Part shown: piece after piece, positions 1-6,673 of the stretch
Position numbering within the stretch: the stretch's first letter is position 1
Layout: each line of letters starts with the position of its first letter
DNA from: Dehalococcoidia bacterium
GTDB lineage: Bacteria; Chloroflexota; Dehalococcoidia; Lucifugimonadales; Lucifugimonadaceae
NCBI GenBank assembly: GCA_028278465.1
Contig: JANQEF010000119.1
Coordinates: 1 to 10,483, forward strand
DNA: 10,483 nt
Reading direction: 5' to 3'
Notes under the pieces: model-generated
What the model was told of the DNA's origin: nothing
Database searches by the model: none
Seen by the model: only the letters and a program-made list of their open reading frames with translations
Made by a program: the position numbers and the translations under genes

Positions 1-14
1 GATCGGCAGCCAGT

Positions 15-90
15 GGCCCCTTCGTCTAGTGGCCCAGGACGTGGCCCTCTCAAGGCCAAAACAGGGGTTCGACTCCCCTAGGGGCTACCA
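15..90 (+). tRNA. trnE: tRNA-Glu (anticodon CUC), CCA encoded
   Basis: The sequence folds into a complete cloverleaf. The 7-bp acceptor stem pairs 15-21 with 80-86, with one G-U pair at the end. The D stem pairs 24-27 with 37-40. A perfect 5-bp anticodon stem pairs 42-46 with 54-58. The T arm carries the usual GGTTCGACTCC core. The anticodon at 49-51 is CTC, which reads GAG (glutamate). The discriminator base is A87, and CCA at 88-90 is encoded in the DNA. The 5' sequence GGCCCCTTCGTCTAGTGG is typical of bacterial tRNA-Glu. Its promoter lies upstream of the window. A strong terminator follows 16 nt after the CCA, so this is a single-gene unit or the last gene of a tRNA operon. Confidence 0.96.
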
Positions 91-105
91 AACAGGTAGC
101 AAGAG

Positions 106-141
106 CCGCCGCCTCAAGCAGTTGGGGCGGCGGTTTTGTTT
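106..141 (+). terminator. Rho-independent terminator of the tRNA-Glu unit
   Basis: A 10-bp GC-rich stem pairs 106-115 (CCGCCGCCTC) with 124-133 (GGGGCGGCGG), with one T-G wobble and an 8-nt loop. It is followed directly by the T-rich tail TTTTGTTT at 134-141. It sits just downstream of the tRNA on the same strand, where it would end the transcript. Confidence 0.9.
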
Positions 142-328
142 ATCCGGCCGCAGAGGGCTCGAACCGGGTTTGGCCGGTCTCGCCTCCGGGGGCGTGGCAC
201 AGATTTTCTTGAGATGCGGCATCGAGCGTTTTTGAGCGCCTGAAGTGGACGCCAGAACTCCCTGCCGATCACTCCGGCGTTAAGATCGAACGTATGCTGA
301 TCTCAACTTCACACCGGCTCGCCAGTTA
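142..328. other. Intergenic stretch, no gene recognised
   Basis: The 187 nt between the tRNA terminator and the ABC exporter hold no convincing small ORF. The best hexamer for an exporter promoter is TATGCT at 293-298, but no acceptable -35 lies 16-18 nt upstream. There is no Shine-Dalgarno sequence before the ATG at 329. A short repeat, GAGCG-TTTTT-GAGCG, lies near 224-238 and has no clear role. I see nothing else here. Confidence 0.5.
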
Positions 329-2296
329 ATGCGAGGCGGACACGGCGGCCGGGGCGGATTCAACAAGCCCATACCCGAAACGCCGACAAGAAAGCTACGG
401 CGCGGCACTCTGCGCAGGGTTGTGCGGCTGTACCAGCCCTATAAGTGGCAGTTGACCATCGTCCTGCTGATGGTCCTCACCACAGCGGTGCTGAACATCG
501 CAACGCCGCTGCTGCTCAGACGAGTCATCGACGGCGCCCTTGAAGATCGCGACCGTGCACAACTCGTCTGGCTAACGGCCGGCATGATCCTCGTTGCAGC
601 CGCCAGCGGCGTGTTCAACTTGGTCCAGGCGTACCTGAATACCGGCGTCGGCCTCAGCGTCATGCGAGACCTGAGGCAGCGCGTCTACTCGCACCTGCAG
701 CGGCTACCACTCTCGTTCTTCACGAGAACCCGCACCGGCGACATCCAGTCACGAGTGTCCAACGACGTGGCCTCGACCGAGCTTGTGCTGACGGACACCA
801 TCAGCAACGTGGTGTCGAACTCAACCATCGTCATCTCGTCCGTGATTGCGATGCTCCTCATCTCGTGGGAGCTGTCGCTCGTGGCCCTGGCTATCGTCCC
901 GATCTTCGTCTTCTTCACTGTGCGCGTCGGCAGGAAGCGGCGCAGGCTGACCGGAGAGTCGCAGAGGGCGCTAGCGGAGTTGACGGCAAGGACCGGCGAG
1001 ACGCTTTCGGTTTCTGGCGTGATGCTCGCAAAGACGTACGGGCGAGAGAAGGAGCAGCTCGAACGGTTCGAGAGCGACAACGACCGGCTGACGGCACTTT
1101 CGATCAGGCAGCAGCTCACCGGCCGCAGCTTCTTCGTGATCGTCCAGACCTTCTTCACGATGGCGCCGGCGCTGGTGTGGCTGGTCGGCGGACTGATCTT
1201 CCTCAACTCGCCCGTCGGCGAGTCCCGGGTTTCGCTCGGCGACATGGTGGCCTTCACCGCCATCCAGACCCGGCTGCTGTTCCCGCTGTCAGGGTTGCTG
1301 AACCGCGGCGTGGAGGTCACGAGCTCGCTGGCCGTTTTTGACCGCATCTTCGAGTACCTGGACATGGAGCCGCGGATCAAGGACCCCGAGCGGCCGGTCG
1401 AGCTGCCTGTCGAGCAGGTTCGGGGCGATGTGCAGTTCAGCGAGGTGACGTTCAGGTACACGGAAGAGGACAGGGTCCCGGCCGGGACGGTATCCGACAA
1501 CGGCAATGCCCGTGCCAGAACCGATCTCCGGGCGCTCGATGGCGTTCCTGGCGTCGAGAGTGCGGCCGTAAACGACGAATCGCTCGATGAGTCTTTCAAG
1601 CTCGGACCGATCTCGTTCGAGGCGCAACCGGGCACATTGACCGCTCTTGTCGGCCCGAGCGGATCAGGCAAGACGACGGCCGGATACCTGATGTCGCGGC
1701 TCTACGACCCGACATCGGGCGCCATCAGCATCGACGGCGTGAACATTCGGGACCTGAGACAGCGCGACCTGGCGCGCATGATCGGCGTTGTGACGCAGGA
1801 GACATTCCTGCTTCACACCTCGGTCAGGGAGAACCTGAAGTACGGCAAGCCGGACGCTACCGAAGGAGAGCTGATCGAGGCTGCGAGCGCGGCGCAGATT
1901 CACGACACGATCGCCGCCATGCCGAACGGCTACGACACCATCGTCGGCGAGCGCGGCTACCGGCTGTCGGGCGGCGAGCGTCAGCGCATCGCCATCGCAC
2001 GCGTAATGCTGAAGGACCCGCGCATCCTGCTACTCGACGAGGCCACAAGCTCGCTCGACACGCTTTCGGAGCGGCTTATTCAGCAGGCACTTTCCGAGCT
2101 GATGGCAGGCCGCACGACGGTTGCGATCGCACATCGGCTGTCGACCGTGATCGCGGCGCAGCAGATCCTGGTGATGCGCGATGGCCAGATCCTGCAGCGT
2201 GGCGCGCATGACGAACTGCTCGAGTCGTCGGACCTGTACCGGCAGCTCTACGAGGAGCAGTTCACCGCGGTGCCGTCGCTGGGCGCGATTACCTGA
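329..2296 (+). CDS. ABC transporter half-exporter (fused membrane and ATPase domains)
   Basis: This 655-residue protein has the usual bacterial exporter layout. A short Gly/Arg-rich cytoplasmic start (1-40) precedes a type-1 exporter membrane domain (about 41-335) with several hydrophobic helices. The ATPase domain occupies about 366-645. Visible ATPase motifs are the A-loop tyrosine Y377, Walker A GPSGSGKTT (442-450), Q-loop Q490, signature LSGGERQ (546-552), Walker B ILLLDE with catalytic E571, and H-loop H602, so it should hydrolyse ATP. It would act as a homo- or heterodimer in the cytoplasmic membrane. The substrate (drug, lipid or peptide) cannot be read from sequence. About 37 extra residues lie between the A-loop and Walker A (roughly 380-424) and look hydrophilic and flexible. 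The next in-frame Met is residue 48, inside the first helix, so the ATG at 329 is the likely start although no ribosome binding site is visible. No partner half-transporter is adjacent. Confidence 0.95.
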   Translation: MRGGHGGRGGFNKPIPETPTRKLRRGTLRRVVRLYQPYKWQLTIVLLMVLTTAVLNIATPLLLRRVIDGALEDRDRAQLVWLTAGMILVAAASGVFNLVQAYLNTGVGLSVMRDLRQRVYSHLQRLPLSFFTRTRTGDIQSRVSNDVASTELVLTDTISNVVSNSTIVISSVIAMLLISWELSLVALAIVPIFVFFTVRVGRKRRRLTGESQRALAELTARTGETLSVSGVMLAKTYGREKEQLERFESDNDRLTALSIRQQLTGRSFFVIVQTFFTMAPALVWLVGGLIFLNSPVGESRVSLGDMVAFTAIQTRLLFPLSGLLNRGVEVTSSLAVFDRIFEYLDMEPRIKDPERPVELPVEQVRGDVQFSEVTFRYTEEDRVPAGTVSDNGNARARTDLRALDGVPGVESAAVNDESLDESFKLGPISFEAQPGTLTALVGPSGSGKTTAGYLMSRLYDPTSGAISIDGVNIRDLRQRDLARMIGVVTQETFLLHTSVRENLKYGKPDATEGELIEAASAAQIHDTIAAMPNGYDTIVGERGYRLSGGERQRIAIARVMLKDPRILLLDEATSSLDTLSERLIQQALSELMAGRTTVAIAHRLSTVIAAQQILVMRDGQILQRGAHDELLESSDLYRQLYEEQFTAVPSLGAIT

Positions 2297-2314
2297 GGCT
2301 TTTCGTCGCCTCGG
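2293..2314 (+). terminator. Possible weak hairpin at the end of the exporter gene
   Basis: CTGAGGC (2293-2299) can pair with GCCTCGG (2308-2314), including one T-G wobble, around an 8-nt loop. It overlaps the exporter stop codon. No T-run follows, so it is at best a weak or factor-dependent end signal. Confidence 0.25.
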
Positions 2315-2317
2315 CGG

Positions 2318-2346
2318 TTGCGACCGGCCACAGTTCGGCTTAATCT
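2318..2346 (+). promoter_or_regulatory. Sigma70-like promoter, probably giving a leaderless mRNA
   Basis: A -35-like TTGCGA (2318-2323; 4 of 6 match TTGACA) lies exactly 17 nt from a -10-like TAATCT (2341-2346). The -10 ends 6 nt before the ATG at 2353, so transcription would be expected to begin at or next to the A of the start codon. No Shine-Dalgarno sequence precedes that ATG, which fits a leaderless message. The promoter makes the downstream gene independent of the exporter, whose stop codon is 56 nt away. Confidence 0.6.
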
Positions 2347-2352
2347 GCGGCC

Positions 2353-3753
2353 ATGACACAGCCGCTGCGCCCCATCATGCTCGTGCGTCCGCCGAACGCC
2401 ATCATCTACGAGGAGTCGTTCTGGGACGAGCTTGCGGACGCCGGAATCCGCGAGGTGGCGCTGCAGTGGCTCTGCCTGCTCGACGACCAGGGACCGGATG
2501 CGGGCAACGTCTACCCGCAACCCGAAGACACGCATCCCCGAGCGGTAGCATCCGTCGGCGGCCAGCCTGTGAAGCGCGTGCCGGTTGCGGCCTACTCACC
2601 GAATCCTGAACTCTACGAAGGCCTGGACTGGGCGCCGCCGGTTATGCCGGATTCGGTCCGGTCTCAGCAGGAAGAGCTCAAAGCCGCGCTGCGCCTCGCC
2701 GCCGAAAAGGGCTTTCGCATCTACGTGATGGATGACAAGGGCTACTTCCTGCACGGCAGCTTCGGAACCGGCCGCCTGAACCCGGATGCCGCAAAGCGCA
2801 CGCCGAGCGTCACAGACCCCGACGGACCGGCGATGACCGTTGCTCGCGCCAGGGACACGATCGCCAACTTTCCCGAGATCTCCGGCCTGATGCTGGACGG
2901 GCCGGACTTCAAGTGGGAGATCAAGCCGGGGCACAGGGACGACATGTGGGCGGAGCCGATCGACACTGAGGCTAATCGCGCCTTCGCCCGATCCAACGAT
3001 ATCGACTTCGAGACGGTGCTGGACGGCCGGTCGAGGTTCCGCGATTTCCTTTCTTCGTTTACCGCTGACAGCGCCCGCAGCTTCATCGCAGACCAGCATG
3101 GAGCGCTCGCCGATCATGCGTGGTGGTCGCTGCATCCCGAGTTTTCGCCGTGGTACTCGTTCAAGCAGCAGGCGGTCGAGTGGAGCGTGAGCACGTCGTA
3201 CACAGGCGTGAAGTCACACCTGCCCGATATCGCGGTCGGGAACTCGTCTCGCCTGCCGTTCTCGACGACACTCACCGGCAGCAACCTGGCACGCAAGCAG
3301 CGTTACACCGACTTCCAGATGCCGAAGGAGTACTGGTGGTCGGAGGGCGTCGCCGGCTTCCGCGGGACAGTAGTCAACTGGGTCGACACACTGGTTGAGT
3401 GGAATGCCGAGCTGGACGAGAAGCTGGCTTCCGAGTTGTTCAGCGCCATGTTCGACTACCCGATGCCTGCCGATTACCCGGTCGCCAGCTACAGCGAAGA
3501 GGCCACGGACGAGTGGTTCACCACGTCTGTTCGCGATCAGACGCTGAAGATGCTGCGGGACAGCGGCGACGCCGAACGGTTCGTGCCGTGGGTAGGGCTT
3601 GAGCACTTCGGCAGCAACTGGCTCACACCCTCTGAACTTGACCGGTTGCTCGCTGAGATGAAGACTTCAGGCGCCGAACGCTACTGCTACTTCGTCTACA
3701 ACTCGCTCAGGCCTGAGTACTGGGATGTGATCCGCAAGCACTCGGCCGGTTAG
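2353..3753 (+). CDS. Uncharacterised protein, possible TIM-barrel glycoside-hydrolase-like enzyme
   Basis: I do not recognise this 466-residue protein with certainty. It has no signal peptide or membrane segment, so it is probably cytoplasmic. It shows the rhythm of a (beta/alpha)8 barrel: hydrophobic strands ending in acidic or aromatic residues, such as FRIYVMDDKG (121-130), ISGLMLDGPDFKWE (176-189), PWVGLEHFGSNW (412-423) and RYCYFVYNSL (443-452). The last region is followed by a typical final barrel helix. It is rich in Trp and Tyr, as sugar-binding enzymes often are. Candidate acidic active-site residues are D182, D185, E189 and E417. These choices are inference from position only. It has its own promoter and appears leaderless. 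Its stop is 3 nt from the convergent lipoprotein stop. Alternatives are a non-catalytic barrel or another hydrolase class. Confidence 0.8.
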   Translation: MTQPLRPIMLVRPPNAIIYEESFWDELADAGIREVALQWLCLLDDQGPDAGNVYPQPEDTHPRAVASVGGQPVKRVPVAAYSPNPELYEGLDWAPPVMPDSVRSQQEELKAALRLAAEKGFRIYVMDDKGYFLHGSFGTGRLNPDAAKRTPSVTDPDGPAMTVARARDTIANFPEISGLMLDGPDFKWEIKPGHRDDMWAEPIDTEANRAFARSNDIDFETVLDGRSRFRDFLSSFTADSARSFIADQHGALADHAWWSLHPEFSPWYSFKQQAVEWSVSTSYTGVKSHLPDIAVGNSSRLPFSTTLTGSNLARKQRYTDFQMPKEYWWSEGVAGFRGTVVNWVDTLVEWNAELDEKLASELFSAMFDYPMPADYPVASYSEEATDEWFTTSVRDQTLKMLRDSGDAERFVPWVGLEHFGSNWLTPSELDRLLAEMKTSGAERYCYFVYNSLRPEYWDVIRKHSAG

Positions 3754-3756
3754 AGA

Positions 3757-4254
3757 TCACTTGCACCAGGCGCCATCGTCGAACCAGTCGCCCTGCGTGA
3801 AGACGTAAACCTCACCGACCTCCAGCGTCCGCACGAAGCTGCCGTCCTGGTAGGCGTCCCACCTGACGCGCACCCGGTCCGGCGCCCTCACAAACGGTTC
3901 GACGTTCCGAGCCTCGAACCCGCTGGCTGAGTAGCCGTCGCGCGCGAACTGCGCAGATGCGTCCTGCACGTACCGCTGGAGATCTCGGGCCGCCCTGAAC
4001 TGTGGGCTGCAGGTCTGGTAGACGGTCTCCCAGTCTTCGCGCTGGATCCCGGCCACCTGCGACCGGAAGATCGCGGCGACTCGAGACTTGATCACTTCAT
4101 CCGCGATCGGCGTGGCGGTTGCGGTGATCACCCTCGTCGGCCGAAGCGTTGGCGTGCCGCGCGTCTCTTCGCTGCATGCCACTACGACGGCGATCGCGGC
4201 CATCAAACCCATGGCGGCGGCCGTTCGCCGGTATGTTCTTACGAATTCGCGCAA
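3757..4254 (-). CDS. Small lipoprotein with NTF2-like (SnoaL-like) domain
   Basis: This 165-residue protein begins with a lipoprotein signal: an Arg-rich n-region, a hydrophobic stretch (M15-A26) and the lipobox V24-V25-A26-C27. After cleavage C27 would be lipidated and the protein tethered on the outer face of the membrane. A Thr/Pro-rich linker (about 32-50) follows. The remainder (51-165) resembles an NTF2-like fold: a long first helix with an RxDWETVY pattern, a Cys-containing second helix, then strands ending in EVYVF and GAWC. C82 and C164 could form a disulphide. The start is a TTG codon at 4252-4254. An in-frame ATG at residue 15 would shorten the positively charged n-region, so I favour TTG. 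Its function is unknown. It stands 143 nt downstream of the GYD gene and may have its own promoter. Confidence 0.8.
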   Translation of the reverse strand: MREFVRTYRRTAAAMGLMAAIAVVVACSEETRGTPTLRPTRVITATATPIADEVIKSRVAAIFRSQVAGIQREDWETVYQTCSPQFRAARDLQRYVQDASAQFARDGYSASGFEARNVEPFVRAPDRVRVRWDAYQDGSFVRTLEVGEVYVFTQGDWFDDGAWCK

Positions 4255-4293
4255 TCGAAGTGAGTGTTACCTGGAGCGGTGGTGGTGCGCCCG

Positions 4294-4359
4294 ACCGTTC
4301 CGCCGTGCACGTAGATCAACGTTGCTCAATTCAGTGATACGCAGGCGAGGCGGAACGGT
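4294..4359. repeat. 11-bp perfect inverted repeat in the GYD-lipoprotein gap
   Basis: ACCGTTCCGCC at 4294-4304 is matched perfectly by its reverse complement GGCGGAACGGT at 4349-4359, with 44 nt between the arms. It lies wholly in the 143-nt gap between two minus-strand genes. No T-run follows it on either strand, so it is not a standard terminator. It could be a pair of operator half-sites, an RNA structure in the lipoprotein leader or a mobile-element remnant. The sequence does not decide which. Confidence 0.6.
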
Positions 4360-4397
4360 TTCAGCCCGGCGAAGCAAGTATTACCGGCAACGGCACG

Positions 4398-4808
4398 TCA
4401 GTCCGGCTGCTTCATAGCGTTGATGAACTCTTCCGTCGGGATCGCCGGATAGGTCTGGGTCTCGATCGTTCCGCGTGCGCCCAGTTCGATCGCGAGCCGA
4501 TGCATCGCCTCGTTGCTCGGGGCCCTGATTATGGTAACGAAGTCGTACTGGCCCATGAGCGCATACTGGGCGACGACCGCACACCCGCGCTGCTCGACTT
4601 CGTGGTTCACCTCGAGGATGCGCTCCGGGTGATCCTTGACCCGGTCTCGCCCACGCTCGGTGAGCCGCGAGAGCATCATGTAGACCGGCATGTCATCGTC
4701 GTCATCGATGTCACCGACTGGCAACGGTTCGGTGTCGATGGCTGACTCGACGCCCTCCTCGAACCGCGTCCACGGGTTGCTGGGCCTCTGCGGTGGTTCA
4801 ATGGTCAT
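4398..4808 (-). CDS. GYD-domain protein with an acidic N-terminal extension
   Basis: This protein has 136 residues. Residues 42 to about 128 match the GYD family (PF08734): strand VYMMLSRLT, then RVKDHPERI, then the family-defining segment GQYDF (86-90), APSNEAMHRLAIELG (96-110), and the closing TQTYPAIPTEEF (117-128). GYD domains are small ferredoxin-like dimerising domains of unknown biochemical role. Residues 1-40 are an extension ending in a run of five aspartates (35-39). The ATG at 4808 is supported by AGGAG at a 6-nt spacing. The internal ATG at residue 40 has no ribosome binding site. The stop of the ThDP enzyme lies 111 nt upstream on the same strand, so co-transcription is possible, but a candidate promoter sits in that gap. 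Confidence 0.9.
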   Translation of the reverse strand: MTIEPPQRPSNPWTRFEEGVESAIDTEPLPVGDIDDDDDMPVYMMLSRLTERGRDRVKDHPERILEVNHEVEQRGCAVVAQYALMGQYDFVTIIRAPSNEAMHRLAIELGARGTIETQTYPAIPTEEFINAMKQPD

Positions 4809-4814
4809 CGGTCG

Positions 4815-4869
4815 CTCCTGTTGTCCAGGGGACAGTCAAAGAACGGCTGGCTGCTGCCGGCGAATTCTA
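4815..4869 (-). promoter_or_regulatory. Candidate -10 box and strong ribosome binding site for the GYD gene
   Basis: On the minus strand AGGAG (4819 to 4815) lies 6 nt before the ATG and decides the start. Further upstream, TAGAAT (4869 to 4864) matches the -10 consensus at 5 of 6 positions. No good -35 is found 16-18 nt before it, so the promoter part is tentative. The implied leader is about 50 nt. Confidence 0.5.
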
Positions 4870-4919
4870 CCCTCAATGCCTTAAGTACCGATCACGGCGC
4901 TCCAACTGTTCGACCTCGC

Positions 4920-6554
4920 CTACTCCATCTTCGAGCCGACGAACCGCGAAATCGCCCGCGCCGTCGGGTCGGTCCGTACGTTAACGATGCTTGGCTTGCC
5001 TGAGGCGAAAGCCCGCTCCAGCGCAGGCTTGATCTCCTTCGGGTGATCGACAGACTCGCCATGCCCGCCCATCGCCACGGCGATCTCGTCAAAGCGCGTC
5101 CAGCCAAGTTCGCGCCCCGGCTTGCGGATGCCTTCAACGCGGGCCGTCCAACCCTCGTTGTTCGAGACCACGACGACAACCGGCAGGTTGAAGCGGACCG
5201 CTGTGTCGAAGTCCTGGATGTTCATGCCCAGCGAGCCGTCACCATGCAGCGCAACCACCTGCTTGTCCGGCTTCGCCAGCTTTGCGCCGATGGCGTAGGG
5301 AAGGCCGACGCCCATGCAGCCGGTCGGACCAGAGTTCAAGCGATGCCCCGGCTCGTAAGTCGGGATCGACTGGCGGCCGTAATGCAGGATCTCGTTTCCG
5401 TCGACAGCAAGGATGGCGTCCCTGTCCATCACCTCTCGCAGGTCCTTGCAGAGCCGTAGCGGGTGGATCGGCACCTGGTCGGAGTTTTCCAGCGGTGCAA
5501 CGCGTTCGCGGCGCTCGGCATCGGAGTCGCGGAGGTGCGTCACCCAGTCGCTGTCTGCGCGGGTCTTGAAGCCAACGCGCGCGACCTCAGCGTTGAGCTG
5601 GGACAGCACCGTCTTAGCGTCTCCGACGATGCCGATGTCGATGCTGCGGTTATGGCCGAGCTCCTGCTCGTGAATATCGACCTGGACCAGCTTCGCTTCG
5701 GCGCCGAGCCGCCTACCGAACGTCATGATCCAGTTGAAGCGGGTGCCAACAACGATGATCAGGTCGGCCTCGCGCAGGGCCGTCGAGCGCGCAGCGGGGA
5801 ACGACAGCGGATGGTCCTCGGGGATCAGGCCACGCGAGATCGGCGCTGTGTAGAACGGCATGCCGGTGCGGTCGACGAACTCGCGCATCTCCTCCCACGC
5901 CTGCGACCACCAGACTCCGCCACCAGCAAGCAGGATGGGCCTTGTCGACTCCCGGATCAGCTTCACCGTCTCGCGGACCAGGTCTTCGTCACCAGCGGGG
6001 CGCGCTCGCTTTCCGGCGCGTGACGGCGTCGGCGCTTCCGACTCGTCAACCTCGCCGTAAAGCACGTCCTCGTTGCAGTCCACGTAGACCGGACCCGGAC
6101 GGCCGGTTGTGGCGATCCTGAACGCGGTGGAGATCTGCTCAGGGTAGCGTGCCGGGTCTGTCGGCCTCATCACCGCCTTGCTGACAGGCTCGAAAACGCC
6201 GACCTGGTCAACCTCCTGGAAGCCGTCGCGGCCAAAGTCCGAGATCGGGCCGGCGCCGCCCAGCGTGACCATCGGGGCGCAGTCGATGAAGGCGTTGTAC
6301 TGGCCGGTGAGGAGGTTCAGTGTGCCGGGACCGGAAGCCGCCGTTGTGACGCCCGGCTTGCCCGTGACGCGGGCGTACGCGTGCGCCGCCATCGCAGCAG
6401 CCTGCTCATGCCGGAAGTCCACCGCCTTGATGCCCATATCCTCCGAGTTGTTGATGATCTCGTAGTTGGGACCACCCATGAGGAAGAAGATGTGGTCCAC
6501 GCCCTCTTCCTTGAGGGTGCGGGCAACGAGGTAGCTTCCGTCTACTTTTGGCAT
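4920..6554 (-). CDS. Thiamine-diphosphate-dependent enzyme, acetolactate-synthase-like
   Basis: This 544-residue protein has the three domains of the ThDP decarboxylase/synthase family. The N-terminal pyrimidine-binding domain (about 1-175) carries the catalytic glutamate E50 in DFRHEQAAAMAA. The central domain (about 190-325) is nucleotide-binding-like. The C-terminal pyrophosphate-binding domain (about 360-530) carries the metal and ThDP motif beginning GDGS (438-441) and ending NN (465-466). Relatives include acetolactate synthase, benzoylformate decarboxylase, oxalyl-CoA decarboxylase and 2-hydroxyacyl-CoA lyase. They cleave or join carbon-carbon bonds next to a keto or 2-hydroxyacyl group. 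Which reaction is used here cannot be told. No small regulatory acetolactate synthase subunit (ilvH) is adjacent, which argues against a biosynthetic role in branched-chain amino acid synthesis. The start ATG has no clear Shine-Dalgarno sequence. A glyoxylate/oxalate or aromatic keto-acid role is possible. Confidence 0.93.
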   Translation of the reverse strand: MPKVDGSYLVARTLKEEGVDHIFFLMGGPNYEIINNSEDMGIKAVDFRHEQAAAMAAHAYARVTGKPGVTTAASGPGTLNLLTGQYNAFIDCAPMVTLGGAGPISDFGRDGFQEVDQVGVFEPVSKAVMRPTDPARYPEQISTAFRIATTGRPGPVYVDCNEDVLYGEVDESEAPTPSRAGKRARPAGDEDLVRETVKLIRESTRPILLAGGGVWWSQAWEEMREFVDRTGMPFYTAPISRGLIPEDHPLSFPAARSTALREADLIIVVGTRFNWIMTFGRRLGAEAKLVQVDIHEQELGHNRSIDIGIVGDAKTVLSQLNAEVARVGFKTRADSDWVTHLRDSDAERRERVAPLENSDQVPIHPLRLCKDLREVMDRDAILAVDGNEILHYGRQSIPTYEPGHRLNSGPTGCMGVGLPYAIGAKLAKPDKQVVALHGDGSLGMNIQDFDTAVRFNLPVVVVVSNNEGWTARVEGIRKPGRELGWTRFDEIAVAMGGHGESVDHPKEIKPALERAFASGKPSIVNVRTDPTARAISRFVGSKME

Positions 6555-6578
6555 CTTGGGTTCCGTTTGCTGTCAACT

Positions 6579-6592
6579 TCGGCTTGAGCCGA
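6579..6592. promoter_or_regulatory. Short palindrome upstream of the ThDP enzyme gene
   Basis: TCGGCT-TG-AGCCGA is a palindrome with a 2-bp centre. It lies 25 nt before the ThDP enzyme start codon, inside its presumed leader. No T-run follows. The symmetry and place suit an operator for a dimeric regulator, but there is no second copy in the window to support this. Confidence 0.3.
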
Positions 6593-6637
6593 GATACGGC
6601 TCCTTACCGGGCGGTTTAGGTCGTTCGAGCGCGACCG

Positions 6638-6645
6638 ATCATACA
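6638..6645 (-). promoter_or_regulatory. Candidate extended -10 promoter of the ThDP enzyme gene
   Basis: On the minus strand the sequence TGTATGAT joins an extended -10 TG directly to TATGAT, which matches the -10 consensus at 5 of 6 positions. No good -35 is seen. Transcription would start near 6631 and leave a leader of about 75 nt containing the TCGGCT/AGCCGA palindrome. Confidence 0.35.
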
Positions 6646-6673
6646 GGTTGAGCTGCGTGGCCAGACGGTTCGT

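Noticed and set aside
29..235. 68-residue plus-strand frame across the tRNA
   Set aside because: It overlaps the tRNA-Glu and its terminator and has no protein-like features.
224..238. GAGCG-TTTTT-GAGCG as a terminator
   Set aside because: The flanks are direct, not inverted, repeats. The nearby GATG/CATC stem is only 4 bp, so no stable hairpin precedes the T-run.
685..1671. 328-residue minus-strand open frame inside the ABC exporter
   Set aside because: It is Ser/Arg-rich and featureless, and antisense to an intact exporter with all motifs.
2181..2609. 142-residue plus-strand frame spanning the exporter/barrel-gene junction
   Set aside because: It is a frame-shifted shadow of both neighbours with no ribosome binding site and low-complexity Arg/Ala content.
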